From assembly GCF_006438875.1 (NCBI RefSeq), contig NZ_RCZH01000009.1, forward strand, positions 58,046 through 122,045: DNA of 64,000 nucleotides, in the 5' to 3' direction. The translations under genes were made by a program, and so were the position numbers. Position 1 is the first letter of the stretch. The number at the start of each line of letters is the position of its first letter. This DNA is from Flavobacterium pectinovorum. Lineage in GTDB: Bacteria > Bacteroidota > Bacteroidia > Flavobacteriales > Flavobacteriaceae. Below, one piece after another: positions 35,833 to 44,540 of the stretch. The notes below the pieces were generated by a model. The model had not been told where the DNA came from, searched no databases, and saw nothing but the letters and a program-made list of their open reading frames with translations.

Positions 35833-36789
35833 ATGAAAAAAACAATCTTAGGGTTAGTCCTATTTTTAAGTCTTGTAAGTTGTTCAACGGGAGATTCAGA
35901 TTCTATTGGAACTGGAGAACCTAAGGAAGCAAACATGAAAATTGGTTTTGTAAATTCCGGCACAAAGAAAACCGGAAAAGACGTATTAAGAAATACTTTG
36001 CCTGTTGAAATAAAAAGTGTTGTAGTGACGGCTGTTAATGGCGGCATTGCGCAAGAAAATATATTTAATCTGGTTGAAAATGGTACAATTGGTGCTGCAA
36101 GTGATTTTGTACTAAGAAATCTGAAAACCGGAACATCTGAGTTTTCAGTATTAACAACTTCAAACGTTGAGCCAGCAACTTGGGCTACGAATTCGCCGGT
36201 TGTAGAAAATGCAACTGAAACGCTAAATTCTGTATCGCAAAGACTTTTAAATAAAATCCCTTCTATTGTTTATAAATCTAAAGCTACAATTACCAGAAAT
36301 GTTGTTGCAGGGGATAATGATGCAATTCAATTTGAATTAGAACCATTAAACGGAAGATTGATTTCGTTATTCGCTTTTGCAGAGGATTTAAAAGGACAAG
36401 GATATACTGCAAAATTGTTTTGTGGTCAGATTTCGTATGTTCTTGGTGCTGATCCAGCCTGGAACTATGAGTGGAATAAAACTCCAACTGCAATTGAATT
36501 TACCAGTGAGCAAATTGTAAGTGATTATTTGTGCTCTGGTGACAAAGTTAATGATGGTTATTTTTGGACTACTAATACCGGAAACGGAAGAACTTATAGA
36601 GTAGAAGTTTATGATGTTGATGGGGCGTTAGTAAAAATTACGGAGTTTCAAGTGCCGTATGTTAATGGAGTATCGCTTAATAATCTTTATACGATAACTT
36701 CTGATGGAATGTTGGACAAATCAAGTACACAATCGACTTTTGTGATTACTGAGCTTAATAATCTTCCTTTCGTTACAAATGATAAGTAA
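35833..36789 (+). CDS. Lipoprotein of unknown function
   Basis: A 318-residue protein with a lipoprotein signal peptide (MKKTILGLVLFLSLVSC, Cys17), then a Ser/Asp/Gly-rich linker. The body is beta-rich, with a region near 50-110 (SVVVTAVNGGIAQENI, VLRNLKTGTSEFSV) that reads like an Ig or carbohydrate-binding sandwich. I do not recognise a family. No partner is adjacent: the upstream regulator is on the other strand and the downstream antiporter is convergent across a double hairpin. It is probably surface-exposed or periplasmic. Confidence 0.72.
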   Translation: MKKTILGLVLFLSLVSCSTGDSDSIGTGEPKEANMKIGFVNSGTKKTGKDVLRNTLPVEIKSVVVTAVNGGIAQENIFNLVENGTIGAASDFVLRNLKTGTSEFSVLTTSNVEPATWATNSPVVENATETLNSVSQRLLNKIPSIVYKSKATITRNVVAGDNDAIQFELEPLNGRLISLFAFAEDLKGQGYTAKLFCGQISYVLGADPAWNYEWNKTPTAIEFTSEQIVSDYLCSGDKVNDGYFWTTNTGNGRTYRVEVYDVDGALVKITEFQVPYVNGVSLNNLYTITSDGMLDKSSTQSTFVITELNNLPFVTNDK

Positions 36790-36812
36790 TTTCTAAAGAA
36801 AAGTAAAAAATT

Positions 36813-36878
36813 AAATCCCAAATTCCAATCGAAAACAGATTTGGAATTTGGGATTTTAATCCCGATAGTTATCGGGAT
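36813..36878. terminator. Double hairpin between convergent genes
   Basis: The first hairpin has a 16-bp perfect stem (36813-36828 with 36841-36856) and a 12-base loop. The second has a 9-bp stem ATCCCGATA/TATCGGGAT (36859-36878). Placed between convergent stops, it probably ends transcripts from both sides. Confidence 0.7.
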
Positions 36879-36895
36879 GGAATTTATTTTCCTTT

Positions 36896-39166
36896 TTAAG
36901 GTTTCAAGATCAAAACCGATGGCGTATTATTTAGCCACGTACTTTGAGATTCTATTAGTTTTTTCCAACTGTCAAGACTTATGATCATTAAGTTTTGGCT
37001 TTCTAGAAATTCTTTTTTAATAGTTCTGTCGTGCATAATCATGATGTGATTTGGTGCAATTTGTTCGATTGAACGAATTGTTTCCTGAATATCGCGAGTA
37101 CTTTTTACTTCGCCGCTTGCGTCCAGAACCGTAATTTGTGAACCATTATTATTGATTAACTTTTTGGCATATTCTATTAAAAAGGCATCTTCTTTGCTGA
37201 AAATCGGCATAAAAATCTGATTGACCTCTTCTAAGTCTTTATCAATAAAAATTCCGACTGGCATTCTGCTTTTCGTAATAATGTGACGTGTTCTTTCATC
37301 AAAAGGAGAATTTTCGAACAAACCTTCTTTTCCTGTAAACTTATCAATCAAACGATCCGGATTTACGATTCGGGTTGTAAAGCCAAGGATTTTTCCCAGT
37401 AAAGTTCCGTCAAAAATAGATTGACCTAAACCAACTAATAATAAATCATATTCGCCTTGGTTTGCGGTTTCGATGATATCTGTGTCAATGTCATTTGTAA
37501 CTTTAAAAATACTAACCATGTTCTGGTTGAGATTTTCTGCTTCCTGAATAACCGGAACAAGCATTTTGCGTTCATGGTCTTTGATATCAAAAGAGTGAAT
37601 CTCGGTGCTTAATGATAAATGCATCGCTGTTACAATAGAGTTATCAGGCTGTTTTTTTACCAGACTATTTGCGATTTTCAATAATTTCTTTCCTCTTTCC
37701 GGAGTTGCGAAAGAAAGCAGAATCTTGTATTTGCTTTTATTGCCAATTTCCTGTGGGACTGCGGTCATTTTATCTTTAAAAATAAATCCGATAAAATCCA
37801 GCGCCGGACCTGTCATAAAAGTGGTTACCAAAGCCATAATTACCATCATGGTGAAAATTTCTGTTGATAAAACGCCTAAATCATAACCAATGTTTAGAAC
37901 TACTAATTCCATTAAACCACGTGTATTCATTAAAGCTCCAATTGCCAAACTGTCTTTCCAGCTTTGCCCGACAAATTTTGCTGCTAATGCACTTCCCAAG
38001 AATTTTCCAACTACGGCAACGGCAATAATTACTGCGGTAACTTTCCATAAATAAGGATCATTCAATAAACCTATTTGTGTACGTAAACCAGTAAATACAA
38101 AGAATAAAGGTAATAAGACGATAATGGCAACGTCTTCGACTTTTTCGATAAAAATATTTCGGAACTTGTTGTTTTCCGGCATAATTGCTCCGGCTAAGAA
38201 AGCACCAAATAAAGCGTGGATTCCAATTAACTCAGAAGCATAAGCAGAAAATAAAAGTGTAATGAAGAAAATTGCAACAACTGGTTTATTCAAACTTTCG
38301 CGGGTTGAATTTAAATCTCCGACACGTTTCAGGAACGGACGAACTATTTTTAGCATTACAATTACATACAAAATAGCCAAACCTATTACATACAAAGCAC
38401 TTGTAAAGGAACCTGCTTTTACGATCGCAATTACAACAGCAAGAATACACCAGGCTGTAATATCGTCTGCAGCAGCACAAGTTATGGCAATGGTTCCCAG
38501 TTTTGTTTTTTGCATGCCTCGTTCCTGTACAATTCTGGCTAGAACAGGAAATGCGGTTATACTCATGGCGATTCCCATAAATAATCCGAAAGAAGCAAAT
38601 TCAACTCCAACAGGAGCAAAAGTGTGATAGATAAAATAAGCCAATGTTAATCCTAATGCAAAAGGAATTACAATACTTGCATGGCTAATTACAACAGCAT
38701 CATGCGCTTTGTTTTTTAGTACTTTCAAATCCAGTTCCATTCCAATTACGAACATGAAAAGAATCAAACCAATCTGACTTAAAAATTGTAAATTTCCTAA
38801 AGATTCTTTTGGGAATAAAGCGGCTGAAAATTCAGGAAAATACATTCCGACTAATGATGGTCCTAAAACAATACCGGCAATCATTTCGCCAATTACAGAA
38901 GGCTGTCCGATTTTTCTAAAAAACCAGCCGAACAAACGTGCGACTAATATAATAGTAACGATCTGCGCCAATAAAATTGCTAAAGGATGTTGCAGGTTTT
39001 CAACCATAGAATGGAGAAAATCATTCCAATGATTACTTGCGATTTTTTTGTGAACGATTCCGCGTCCCACTTCAAGTACAGCACCTTTTGAGATTACCCA
39101 ATATATTAAAGCGGTGAAACCGCCAATAACAGTAATGTAAAATAAGGAGTTTTTTATGTTATTCAT
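36896..39166 (-). CDS. Cation/proton antiporter (CPA2/Kef-like) with C-terminal stress-type domain
   Basis: A 756-residue inner-membrane exchanger. An N-terminal helix is followed by a Na/H-exchanger core of about 12 helices (about 55-460), with IGQPSVIGEMIAGIVLGPSL, the family region FALGLTLAYFI and ITCAAADDITAWCILAVVIA with the paired Asp. The C-terminal half of the rest (about 480-756) is soluble and resembles two universal-stress-type nucleotide-binding folds (LLSFATPERGKKLLKIA; DASGEVKSTRD). It exchanges Na+ or K+ for H+; ion choice is not clear from sequence. It is transcribed alone. Confidence 0.9.
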   Translation of the reverse strand: MNNIKNSLFYITVIGGFTALIYWVISKGAVLEVGRGIVHKKIASNHWNDFLHSMVENLQHPLAILLAQIVTIILVARLFGWFFRKIGQPSVIGEMIAGIVLGPSLVGMYFPEFSAALFPKESLGNLQFLSQIGLILFMFVIGMELDLKVLKNKAHDAVVISHASIVIPFALGLTLAYFIYHTFAPVGVEFASFGLFMGIAMSITAFPVLARIVQERGMQKTKLGTIAITCAAADDITAWCILAVVIAIVKAGSFTSALYVIGLAILYVIVMLKIVRPFLKRVGDLNSTRESLNKPVVAIFFITLLFSAYASELIGIHALFGAFLAGAIMPENNKFRNIFIEKVEDVAIIVLLPLFFVFTGLRTQIGLLNDPYLWKVTAVIIAVAVVGKFLGSALAAKFVGQSWKDSLAIGALMNTRGLMELVVLNIGYDLGVLSTEIFTMMVIMALVTTFMTGPALDFIGFIFKDKMTAVPQEIGNKSKYKILLSFATPERGKKLLKIANSLVKKQPDNSIVTAMHLSLSTEIHSFDIKDHERKMLVPVIQEAENLNQNMVSIFKVTNDIDTDIIETANQGEYDLLLVGLGQSIFDGTLLGKILGFTTRIVNPDRLIDKFTGKEGLFENSPFDERTRHIITKSRMPVGIFIDKDLEEVNQIFMPIFSKEDAFLIEYAKKLINNNGSQITVLDASGEVKSTRDIQETIRSIEQIAPNHIMIMHDRTIKKEFLESQNLMIISLDSWKKLIESQSTWLNNTPSVLILKP

Positions 39167-39524
39167 AACTCGTTTTTTAGATTTTAATGCTGCAAATATC
39201 AGAACTGAGAATTAAGTGATAAAGGAAATTTAAAGCTAATTTTCAATGTATGTAACAAGGCCGAAAAACTTTGTAATAAGTTGTATAATTTGGCAATAAA
39301 CGGCTGTCAGGCAGAACGAAGTCGGAGGTTTATATTGTAATAAAGGGTTGCGACTTCAACACATAGAAACATAGATATAACTTCTAAAAAAGAATGCAAA
39401 AAAGAAATACATTTCTTTCACATAGCATACTCTGTGTATTTAAATAAGTGAAACGCCTTTTTTCAGATTACAGAATCTATGTTTCTATGTGTTAAAATTA
39501 AGTACGCCGAATATCTTATATGTT
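39167..39524. other. 358-base spacer with mini-element B
   Basis: No gene is supported. The main content is the 136-base element at 39358-39493; the rest is AT-rich sequence with no clear promoter box. Confidence 0.6.
39358..39493. repeat. 136-base element with perfect 19-base inverted ends (B)
   Basis: Left end AACACATAGAAACATAGAT (39358-39376) and its exact reverse complement at 39475-39493. The middle has further partial symmetry (AGAAATACATTTCT at about 39404-39417). There is no reading frame. It has the form of a non-autonomous mini-transposon or a mobile hairpin repeat. Confidence 0.8.
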
Positions 39525-40244
39525 TTAGATTTTTACCTTTTTCAAAAAGTCAGAACGGTAGGTTTCGCTTAAAATTAAAGTACTGTTTTTGTCATTTTTT
39601 TCTAAATGATGTAAGACAATTTCGTTATGATTGAAAAACTTAATCGCTTTTACGGCAACAATTTCTTTTTTGTTTACACGGCAGAAATCGGCATCAGGTA
39701 GTTCGCTTAGAAGTGTATCAAATTTTACATTTTTCAGGTTTAGAAAACTTCCGTCAACCAAAAGAACGGTTTTATCGCGACTGTCACTAATTGCAGTTTT
39801 GATGTATTGAATTTGATTAAAATATAACAATGTTTTTCCTTTATCGGTATTTAGCTGAATGAACTTTTTTGCAGCGTCAGGTTTATGAAAACGTTCAAAA
39901 GCTTTTGAGATTGCTTTTTGCAAACGTTCCAGTTTTACCGGTTTTGTTATGTAATCTACCGCATCGATATTAAAAGCGTCGGCGGCATATTCTTTATAAG
40001 CCGTGCAAAAAATAACCATTTTATTATCCAGCATTTCGGCCAGATGCAAACCGTCAATTCCCGGCATTTCGATGTCTGATATTAACAGATCAAAATCGAG
40101 ATTCGGGATTTCGGCAAGAAGTTTTTCAGGATTGTTGAATGTCTTTACGATTTCGACTTCCGGAATTTGTTCGCAAAGCATTTTCAGATACATTAATCCC
40201 GGTAACTCATCGTCCAGAAGCAAGCATTTCAGTTTTGTATTCAA
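39525..40244 (-). CDS. LytTR-family response regulator
   Basis: A 239-residue cytosolic regulator. The receiver domain (1-120) has the acidic pair LLLDDE and phospho-acceptor Asp in LLISDIEMPGIDG (about residue 57), plus Lys in YITKPVKL. The LytTR DNA-binding domain (about 135-239) has GSFLNLKN and FCRVNKKEIVAVKAI. It overlaps the upstream kinase gene by 38 bases on the same strand, so translation is coupled. It is the output half of a simple two-component system. Confidence 0.93.
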   Translation of the reverse strand: MNTKLKCLLLDDELPGLMYLKMLCEQIPEVEIVKTFNNPEKLLAEIPNLDFDLLISDIEMPGIDGLHLAEMLDNKMVIFCTAYKEYAADAFNIDAVDYITKPVKLERLQKAISKAFERFHKPDAAKKFIQLNTDKGKTLLYFNQIQYIKTAISDSRDKTVLLVDGSFLNLKNVKFDTLLSELPDADFCRVNKKEIVAVKAIKFFNHNEIVLHHLEKNDKNSTLILSETYRSDFLKKVKI

Positions 40245-40968
40245 GTAAATCTATTTTAAGATGAGCTATATAAACGTCGTTTTCTACGAATTTATCGAGC
40301 TTGAAATTGTTCTTATAAATAATGCGTAATCTATGTTCTAAAGTGGCATGACCAAAACCGCTGCGTTCTTTTTTTAATACTTTTTTATCCGATATTTTAT
40401 TCGAAACCGTCATAAAAAAGGAATTATCTCTAAACTCAAAAACGACCGAAATAAAAGCATCGGCACTTTGCAAATCAGCATGTTTAAAGGCGTTTTCGAT
40501 TAAATCAATAGAAATTAAAGGCGCCAATAAAGGTTGTTCGTATAATTTATCTTCTTTGTTAATATTGGTTTTGATCTTCAGTTCAAAAAGCGGACTGATT
40601 TTGATTTTGTTGATTTCGATTAGATTCAATGCAAAATCAATCTCTTCTTTGGCTGTGACAAATTTCTTTTTGCTTTCGTATAAAATATAATCCAAAACAT
40701 TCGCCAGTTTATCCAAAGCAAAATAAGTTTGATAAGCGTGCGACTGAATTGAATTCAATATATTCTTAAACAAATGCGGATTCAGTTTTGATTCTAATGT
40801 CTCTAATTGCAAATCATTGACTTTCATTTCGAGTGCATAAAAACTCTTTTCGGCATCATCTTTTGCTTTTTTGAATTGCAATAATTGATACATTAAAAAG
40901 CAGATAATGACGATTAGCAATAAAAGAATTGCCAAAAAAATAAAAGTTATGGTGTTGTTTTCCTGCAT
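40207..40968 (-). CDS. LytS-type sensor histidine kinase
   Basis: A 253-residue membrane-anchored kinase of the His_kinase family. It has one N-terminal membrane helix (about 7-30), a coiled coil, the phospho-accepting His in ESKLNPHLFKNILNSIQSHA, then the ATPase N-box LIENAFKHA and the G-box GFGHATLEHRLRIIY. There is almost no extracytoplasmic part, so the signal must come through the membrane, the coiled coil or a partner. It pairs with the overlapping LytTR regulator. The target genes are unknown. Confidence 0.92.
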   Translation of the reverse strand: MQENNTITFIFLAILLLLIVIICFLMYQLLQFKKAKDDAEKSFYALEMKVNDLQLETLESKLNPHLFKNILNSIQSHAYQTYFALDKLANVLDYILYESKKKFVTAKEEIDFALNLIEINKIKISPLFELKIKTNINKEDKLYEQPLLAPLISIDLIENAFKHADLQSADAFISVVFEFRDNSFFMTVSNKISDKKVLKKERSGFGHATLEHRLRIIYKNNFKLDKFVENDVYIAHLKIDLLEYKTEMLASGR

Positions 40969-40987
40969 TGATTATAAAGTTTTTTTT

Positions 40988-41240
40988 GCCACGAATTTCA
41001 CGAAAAAGCACGAATTAAAATTATTGTAAATCTGCTAAAATCTGTGTAAATCTGCGTGCTATTTTTTTGCCACAGATTAAAATGATTATTTATCCTTTGT
41101 ATTTTTTTCTGAGAATTTCACGAATAAGCACGAATTATAATATCTGCTTAATCTGCAAAATCTGCGAGAACTTTTTTAGTATTAAATCAAAATAAATTAA
41201 TCCGCGCATATCCGTTTAATCCGCAAAACCCGTGGGTAAT
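40988..41240. repeat. GCCAC-initiated 10-bp-period repeats (family F1)
   Basis: GCCACGAATTTCACGAAAAA with GCACGAATTA (40988-41017), GCCACAGATTAAAATGA (41069), GAGAATTTCACGAATAAGCA (41111-41130) and then several ATCTGC-type units to about 41170. The period is about 10 bases, one helical turn. It fills the 277-base spacer between the kinase and the SMR exporter; no gene is seen. Confidence 0.75.
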
Positions 41241-41245
41241 ATTTT

Positions 41246-41575
41246 TTAATGACTAGAAACAAACTTCAATCCAATGATCGAAGCAATTAAAGTTGAAAGA
41301 AAAAAGATTCTCCAGAAAGTTGCCGGTTCTTTAAAAATTAAAATTCCAACTAAAACAGTTCCAACGGCACCAATTCCTGTCCAAACAGCATAAGCGGTTC
41401 CAATTGGTAAAACCTGCGTGGCTTTATACAATAAAAACATGCTGATAGAAAGGCAAACGAAAAAACCAATCATCCAGTAAGTTGATAGAATTCCTGTTGT
41501 TTCTTTGGCTTTGCCTAAACAAGATGCAAACCCAACTTCAAAAAGTCCTGCAATTATTAATAAAATCCAGTTCAT
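41246..41575 (-). CDS. SMR-family exporter, SugE/Gdx (guanidinium) type
   Basis: A 109-residue inner-membrane protein of four helices. The first carries the essential Glu of the family (LLIIAGLFEVGFA, Glu13). The third has the subtype signature LPIGTAYAVWTGIGAVG, which favours the Gdx/SugE branch (guanidinium/H+ exchange) over EmrE-like broad drug exporters. I looked for a guanidine riboswitch in the leader (41576-41700) and did not see one. It works as an antiparallel homodimer in the family; no second SMR gene is adjacent. Confidence 0.9.
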   Translation of the reverse strand: MNWILLIIAGLFEVGFASCLGKAKETTGILSTYWMIGFFVCLSISMFLLYKATQVLPIGTAYAVWTGIGAVGTVLVGILIFKEPATFWRIFFLSTLIASIIGLKFVSSH

Positions 41576-41725
41576 TTTGTTTCCTTTTTAAATTTAACTA
41601 CAAATATGAGAAAAGCTAACGTAGGATCGCACAAAACATCTAATTTTTCCTAAAAATCAAAATATTAATTATGTTAACAAACAGTAAAAACGACCCGAAT
41701 ATTTATGATTTCGAGCACTTTTCAC

Positions 41726-41733
41726 TACATTTG
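41726..41733 (+). promoter_or_regulatory. -7 box for the MMPL/RND transporter
   Basis: TACATTTG, an exact TAnnTTTG box 20 bases before the ATG at 41753. It lies downstream of the in-frame ATG at 41705, so that codon is not in the transcript. Confidence 0.55.
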
Positions 41734-41752
41734 CATCCATTTTAAAGAATTT

Positions 41753-44119
41753 ATGAAAAACGCTGTACAGGTTGGATTTTGGGAAAAATTAGCCAGAATC
41801 ATACTTAAAAATAGAATTGCGATACTCGTTGGGGTTTCTCTCCTGACAATTTTCCTTGGTTATCAATGGAAGAATCTTGCTATGACGTATACTGAAGCGA
41901 ATTTGCTTCCTAAAAATCATATTGCAAATAAAGACTATCAAAAATTCCTCTCTAAATTTGGTGAAGAAGGAAATCTTGTCGTAATTGGTTTTCAGGATCC
42001 TAAGTTTTTTACTCCAAAAAATTATGCGGCGTGGAATGAATTAATGACGGGTTTAAAAAATTCTAAAGAAGTTGATTTGGTTGTTTCTTTAAACGATTTA
42101 AAAAAACTGGAAAAAGATACCGTGAACCAAAAATTTGTTCTCGATCCGTTTATAGATCAAAGCAAAGCGACAGATCCTGAATATTTAAAAAAGATACAAT
42201 ACGATTTATTTCATAATTTACCTTTTTATGAAGGTTTGCTTTTCAATAAAGAAAGCGGAAGTATTCGTTCAGCTATTTATATCAATAAAGCACTTGTAAA
42301 TACGGCGGAAAGAAAAACTTTTATCCTGGAAAATCTGGTTCCGAAGATTGATAAATTCGAAAAAACTACAGGAATCGATTTGAAAGTTTCTGGAATGCCA
42401 TACATCAGAACAATCAATGCTGATAATATGAAAGGTGAAATCGGGCTCTTTATTGGCGCGGCTTTATTTACAGTTTCATTGATTTTCTTTTTCTTTTTCC
42501 GTTCTTTCAGAGCGACATTTATTTCGATTTGTATTTTAATCGTTGGTGTAATCTGGTCGTTTGGAACACTTGGATTATTTCATTATAAAATCACGATTTT
42601 AACAGCTATTATTCCGCCATTAATTATCGTAATTGGTATCACGAATTGTATTTTCCTGATCAATAAATACCAGCAGGAAATTAAACTGCACAACAATCAG
42701 GCAAAGGCTTTGCAGCGTATTATTTCTAAAATTGGAGTTTCGACTTTAATGACGAATTTAACGACTGCGATAGGTTTTGCTACTTTTATGATTACTGGAA
42801 ACGACTTGCTTTTTGAATTTGGTTTAGTGACTTCGATCAATGTGATTTCGGTTTATTTATTGACGCTTTTGATTGTGCCTATTGTGTACAGTTTTATGGA
42901 TGTTCCGGGAGAAAAACATTTGTACCATTTGACTAAAACTTATATTTCGACTTTATTGGATTTTGTTGAAAATGTGGTGAAAAACAAACGAAAAGTAATT
43001 TATACAATCTACGGATTACTACTAGTTTTTAGTGTAATTGGAGTTTCGCAAATGAAAGTTTCAGGAAGTTTAATTGGTGAAATGCCAAAAAGTGCTTCTT
43101 TCTTTAAAGATATTTTATTCTATGAAAAAGAGTTTAACGGTGTAATGCCGCTAGAAATCATGATTGACACCAAACATAAAAAAGGTGTTATGAAGTTGTC
43201 GACGATGCGTAAAATGGATGAGTTGCAAAATACAATTGCAAGCCTTCCGGAATTGTCAAAACCGGTTTCTATAGTAAATTTGGTTAAATATTCGAAACAG
43301 GCTTTTTATAACGGAAATCCTGAATATTACCAATTGCCAACATCACAGGAACAGACTTTTATTTTGTCGTATGCTAAGAATGCAACAAAAAATAGCAAAG
43401 ACAATCTTATGAAAAGTTATGTTGATTCGACTGGACAATATGCTCGAATCACCACTTTTATGAGAGATATTGGTACGGATGAAATGGCGAAAGTCGAGAA
43501 AAAACTACACAAGAAAATTGATGAGGTTTTCCCAAAAGATCGTTACGAAGTTACCGTTACCGGAAAAGCATTGGTTTTCCAGAAAGGAACCTCTTATTTG
43601 GTTGATAATTTAATTGAATCATTGATTTTTGCGATTTTGGTAATTGCGATTTTGATGCTGTATTTATTCAGATCATTCAAAATGGTTTTTGCATCCGTGA
43701 TTACGAATATTTTGCCGCTTTGTATTACGTCCGGATTGATGGGGTATTTTGGTATTCCGTTAAAACCTTCAACGATTTTAGTATTCAGTATCGCTTTTGG
43801 AATCTCGGTTGATAATGCGATTCAGTTTATGGCGAAGTATAAACATGATTTAATACAAAGTAACGGAAAGGTAAAAAAATCCGTTTTCAGTGCTTTAAGA
43901 GAAACGGGTATTAGTACTTTTTATACTTCGGTAGTTTTGATTTTAGGATTTGCTACTTTCACACTTTCGAGCTTTAGCGGAACAATTGCGCTGGGAGGAT
44001 TAATTTCCTGCACATTGGCGTTTGCTATGTTTGCTAATTTATTGGTTTTACCAGCTTTGGTTTTGACTTTTGAAAAGAAGAAAGCTAAGAAAGAGGATTT
44101 GGAAGGATTGGAAGGGTGA
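41753..44119 (+). CDS. MMPL/RND-family membrane transporter
   Basis: A 788-residue inner-membrane protein of twelve helices in two halves, each with one helix, a large periplasmic domain, then five helices. Helix blocks: about 22-42, 210-370 (IGLFIGAALFTVSLIFFFFF; ITILTAIIPPLIIVIGITN), 405-425 and 630-775 (GIPLKPSTILVFSIAFGISV with Asp of SVDNAIQFM). The motifs are of the sterol-sensing/MMPL group, which moves hydrophobic molecules such as lipids or hopanoids. The substrate is unknown. I use the ATG at 41753 because of the promoter box between it and 41705. Confidence 0.87.
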   Translation: MKNAVQVGFWEKLARIILKNRIAILVGVSLLTIFLGYQWKNLAMTYTEANLLPKNHIANKDYQKFLSKFGEEGNLVVIGFQDPKFFTPKNYAAWNELMTGLKNSKEVDLVVSLNDLKKLEKDTVNQKFVLDPFIDQSKATDPEYLKKIQYDLFHNLPFYEGLLFNKESGSIRSAIYINKALVNTAERKTFILENLVPKIDKFEKTTGIDLKVSGMPYIRTINADNMKGEIGLFIGAALFTVSLIFFFFFRSFRATFISICILIVGVIWSFGTLGLFHYKITILTAIIPPLIIVIGITNCIFLINKYQQEIKLHNNQAKALQRIISKIGVSTLMTNLTTAIGFATFMITGNDLLFEFGLVTSINVISVYLLTLLIVPIVYSFMDVPGEKHLYHLTKTYISTLLDFVENVVKNKRKVIYTIYGLLLVFSVIGVSQMKVSGSLIGEMPKSASFFKDILFYEKEFNGVMPLEIMIDTKHKKGVMKLSTMRKMDELQNTIASLPELSKPVSIVNLVKYSKQAFYNGNPEYYQLPTSQEQTFILSYAKNATKNSKDNLMKSYVDSTGQYARITTFMRDIGTDEMAKVEKKLHKKIDEVFPKDRYEVTVTGKALVFQKGTSYLVDNLIESLIFAILVIAILMLYLFRSFKMVFASVITNILPLCITSGLMGYFGIPLKPSTILVFSIAFGISVDNAIQFMAKYKHDLIQSNGKVKKSVFSALRETGISTFYTSVVLILGFATFTLSSFSGTIALGGLISCTLAFAMFANLLVLPALVLTFEKKKAKKEDLEGLEG

Positions 44120-44126
44120 AAAGTTT

Positions 44127-44156
44127 GCCACGAATTTCACGAATTAGCACGAATTA
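44127..44156. repeat. GCCAC-initiated 10-bp-period repeat (F2)
   Basis: GCCACGAATT, TCACGAATTA and GCACGAATTA in tandem, 8 bases after the transporter stop. It is the clearest copy of the family. Confidence 0.85.
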
Positions 44157-44184
44157 ACTTTGTCAAAGTTTGCACGCGAACTTA

Positions 44185-44280
44185 TCATTTCGACGGAGGA
44201 GAAATCTCCGCGAGAAGCTCGACAAAGATTGGCTTTTAGTTGCGGAGTCACTTGCGGAGATTCCTCGTTCCTCGGAATGA
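44185..44280. repeat. Inverted-repeat element D (TCATTTCGACGG type)
   Basis: A 96-base element; arms at 44185-44211 and 44254-44280 are imperfect inverted repeats that share the end TCATT and the inner AATCTCCGC. A half copy is at 34010-34051. It is a common spacer element type in this lineage, with no reading frame. Confidence 0.75.
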
Positions 44281-44335
44281 CAAAAAATGAGAATAAATAA
44301 AAAAAACATCGGGCTCTTATGAAACTAAAAGCCCT

Positions 44336-44425
44336 AGTCCAGATAGAAGCGATATCCTTTTTCTTACTTCTTTAGTAAGAAAAAGATATAGCGGATTGCT
44401 TCGCCAATTCGCACTTTCAGGCTCG
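44336..44425. repeat. Hairpin repeat E2
   Basis: AGTCCAGATAGAAGCGATAT then a stem (44352-44368 with 44374-44389), followed by AGCGGATTGCTTCGCC. It is related to E1 at 35604. The shared parts are the GATATCCTTTTT and AAAAAGATATA edges of the stem; the stem tips differ but stay complementary. Confidence 0.65.
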
Positions 44426-44465
44426 GGTGCAGGAAAATTAGCTTCAAAAATTAATTATTATCGTT

Positions 44466-44473
44466 TATATTTG
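44466..44473 (+). promoter_or_regulatory. -7 box for asnS
   Basis: TATATTTG, an exact TAnnTTTG box 67 bases before the asnS ATG. The leader then contains three ATCTAAAAT-type repeats (44507-44535). Confidence 0.5.
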
Positions 44474-44540
44474 CAACTCGATATAAAAACACTGATTTTT
44501 ATTTTAATCTAAAATCAGAAATCTAAAATCTAAAATTAAA

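Noticed and set aside
41576..41700. Guanidine riboswitch before the SMR exporter
   Set aside because: I looked for the conserved guanidine-I motifs and found none; the leader is plain AT-rich sequence.
41705..41752. Longer form of the MMPL transporter
   Set aside because: An exact -7 box at 41726-41733 lies inside this extension, so the upstream ATG would not be transcribed.
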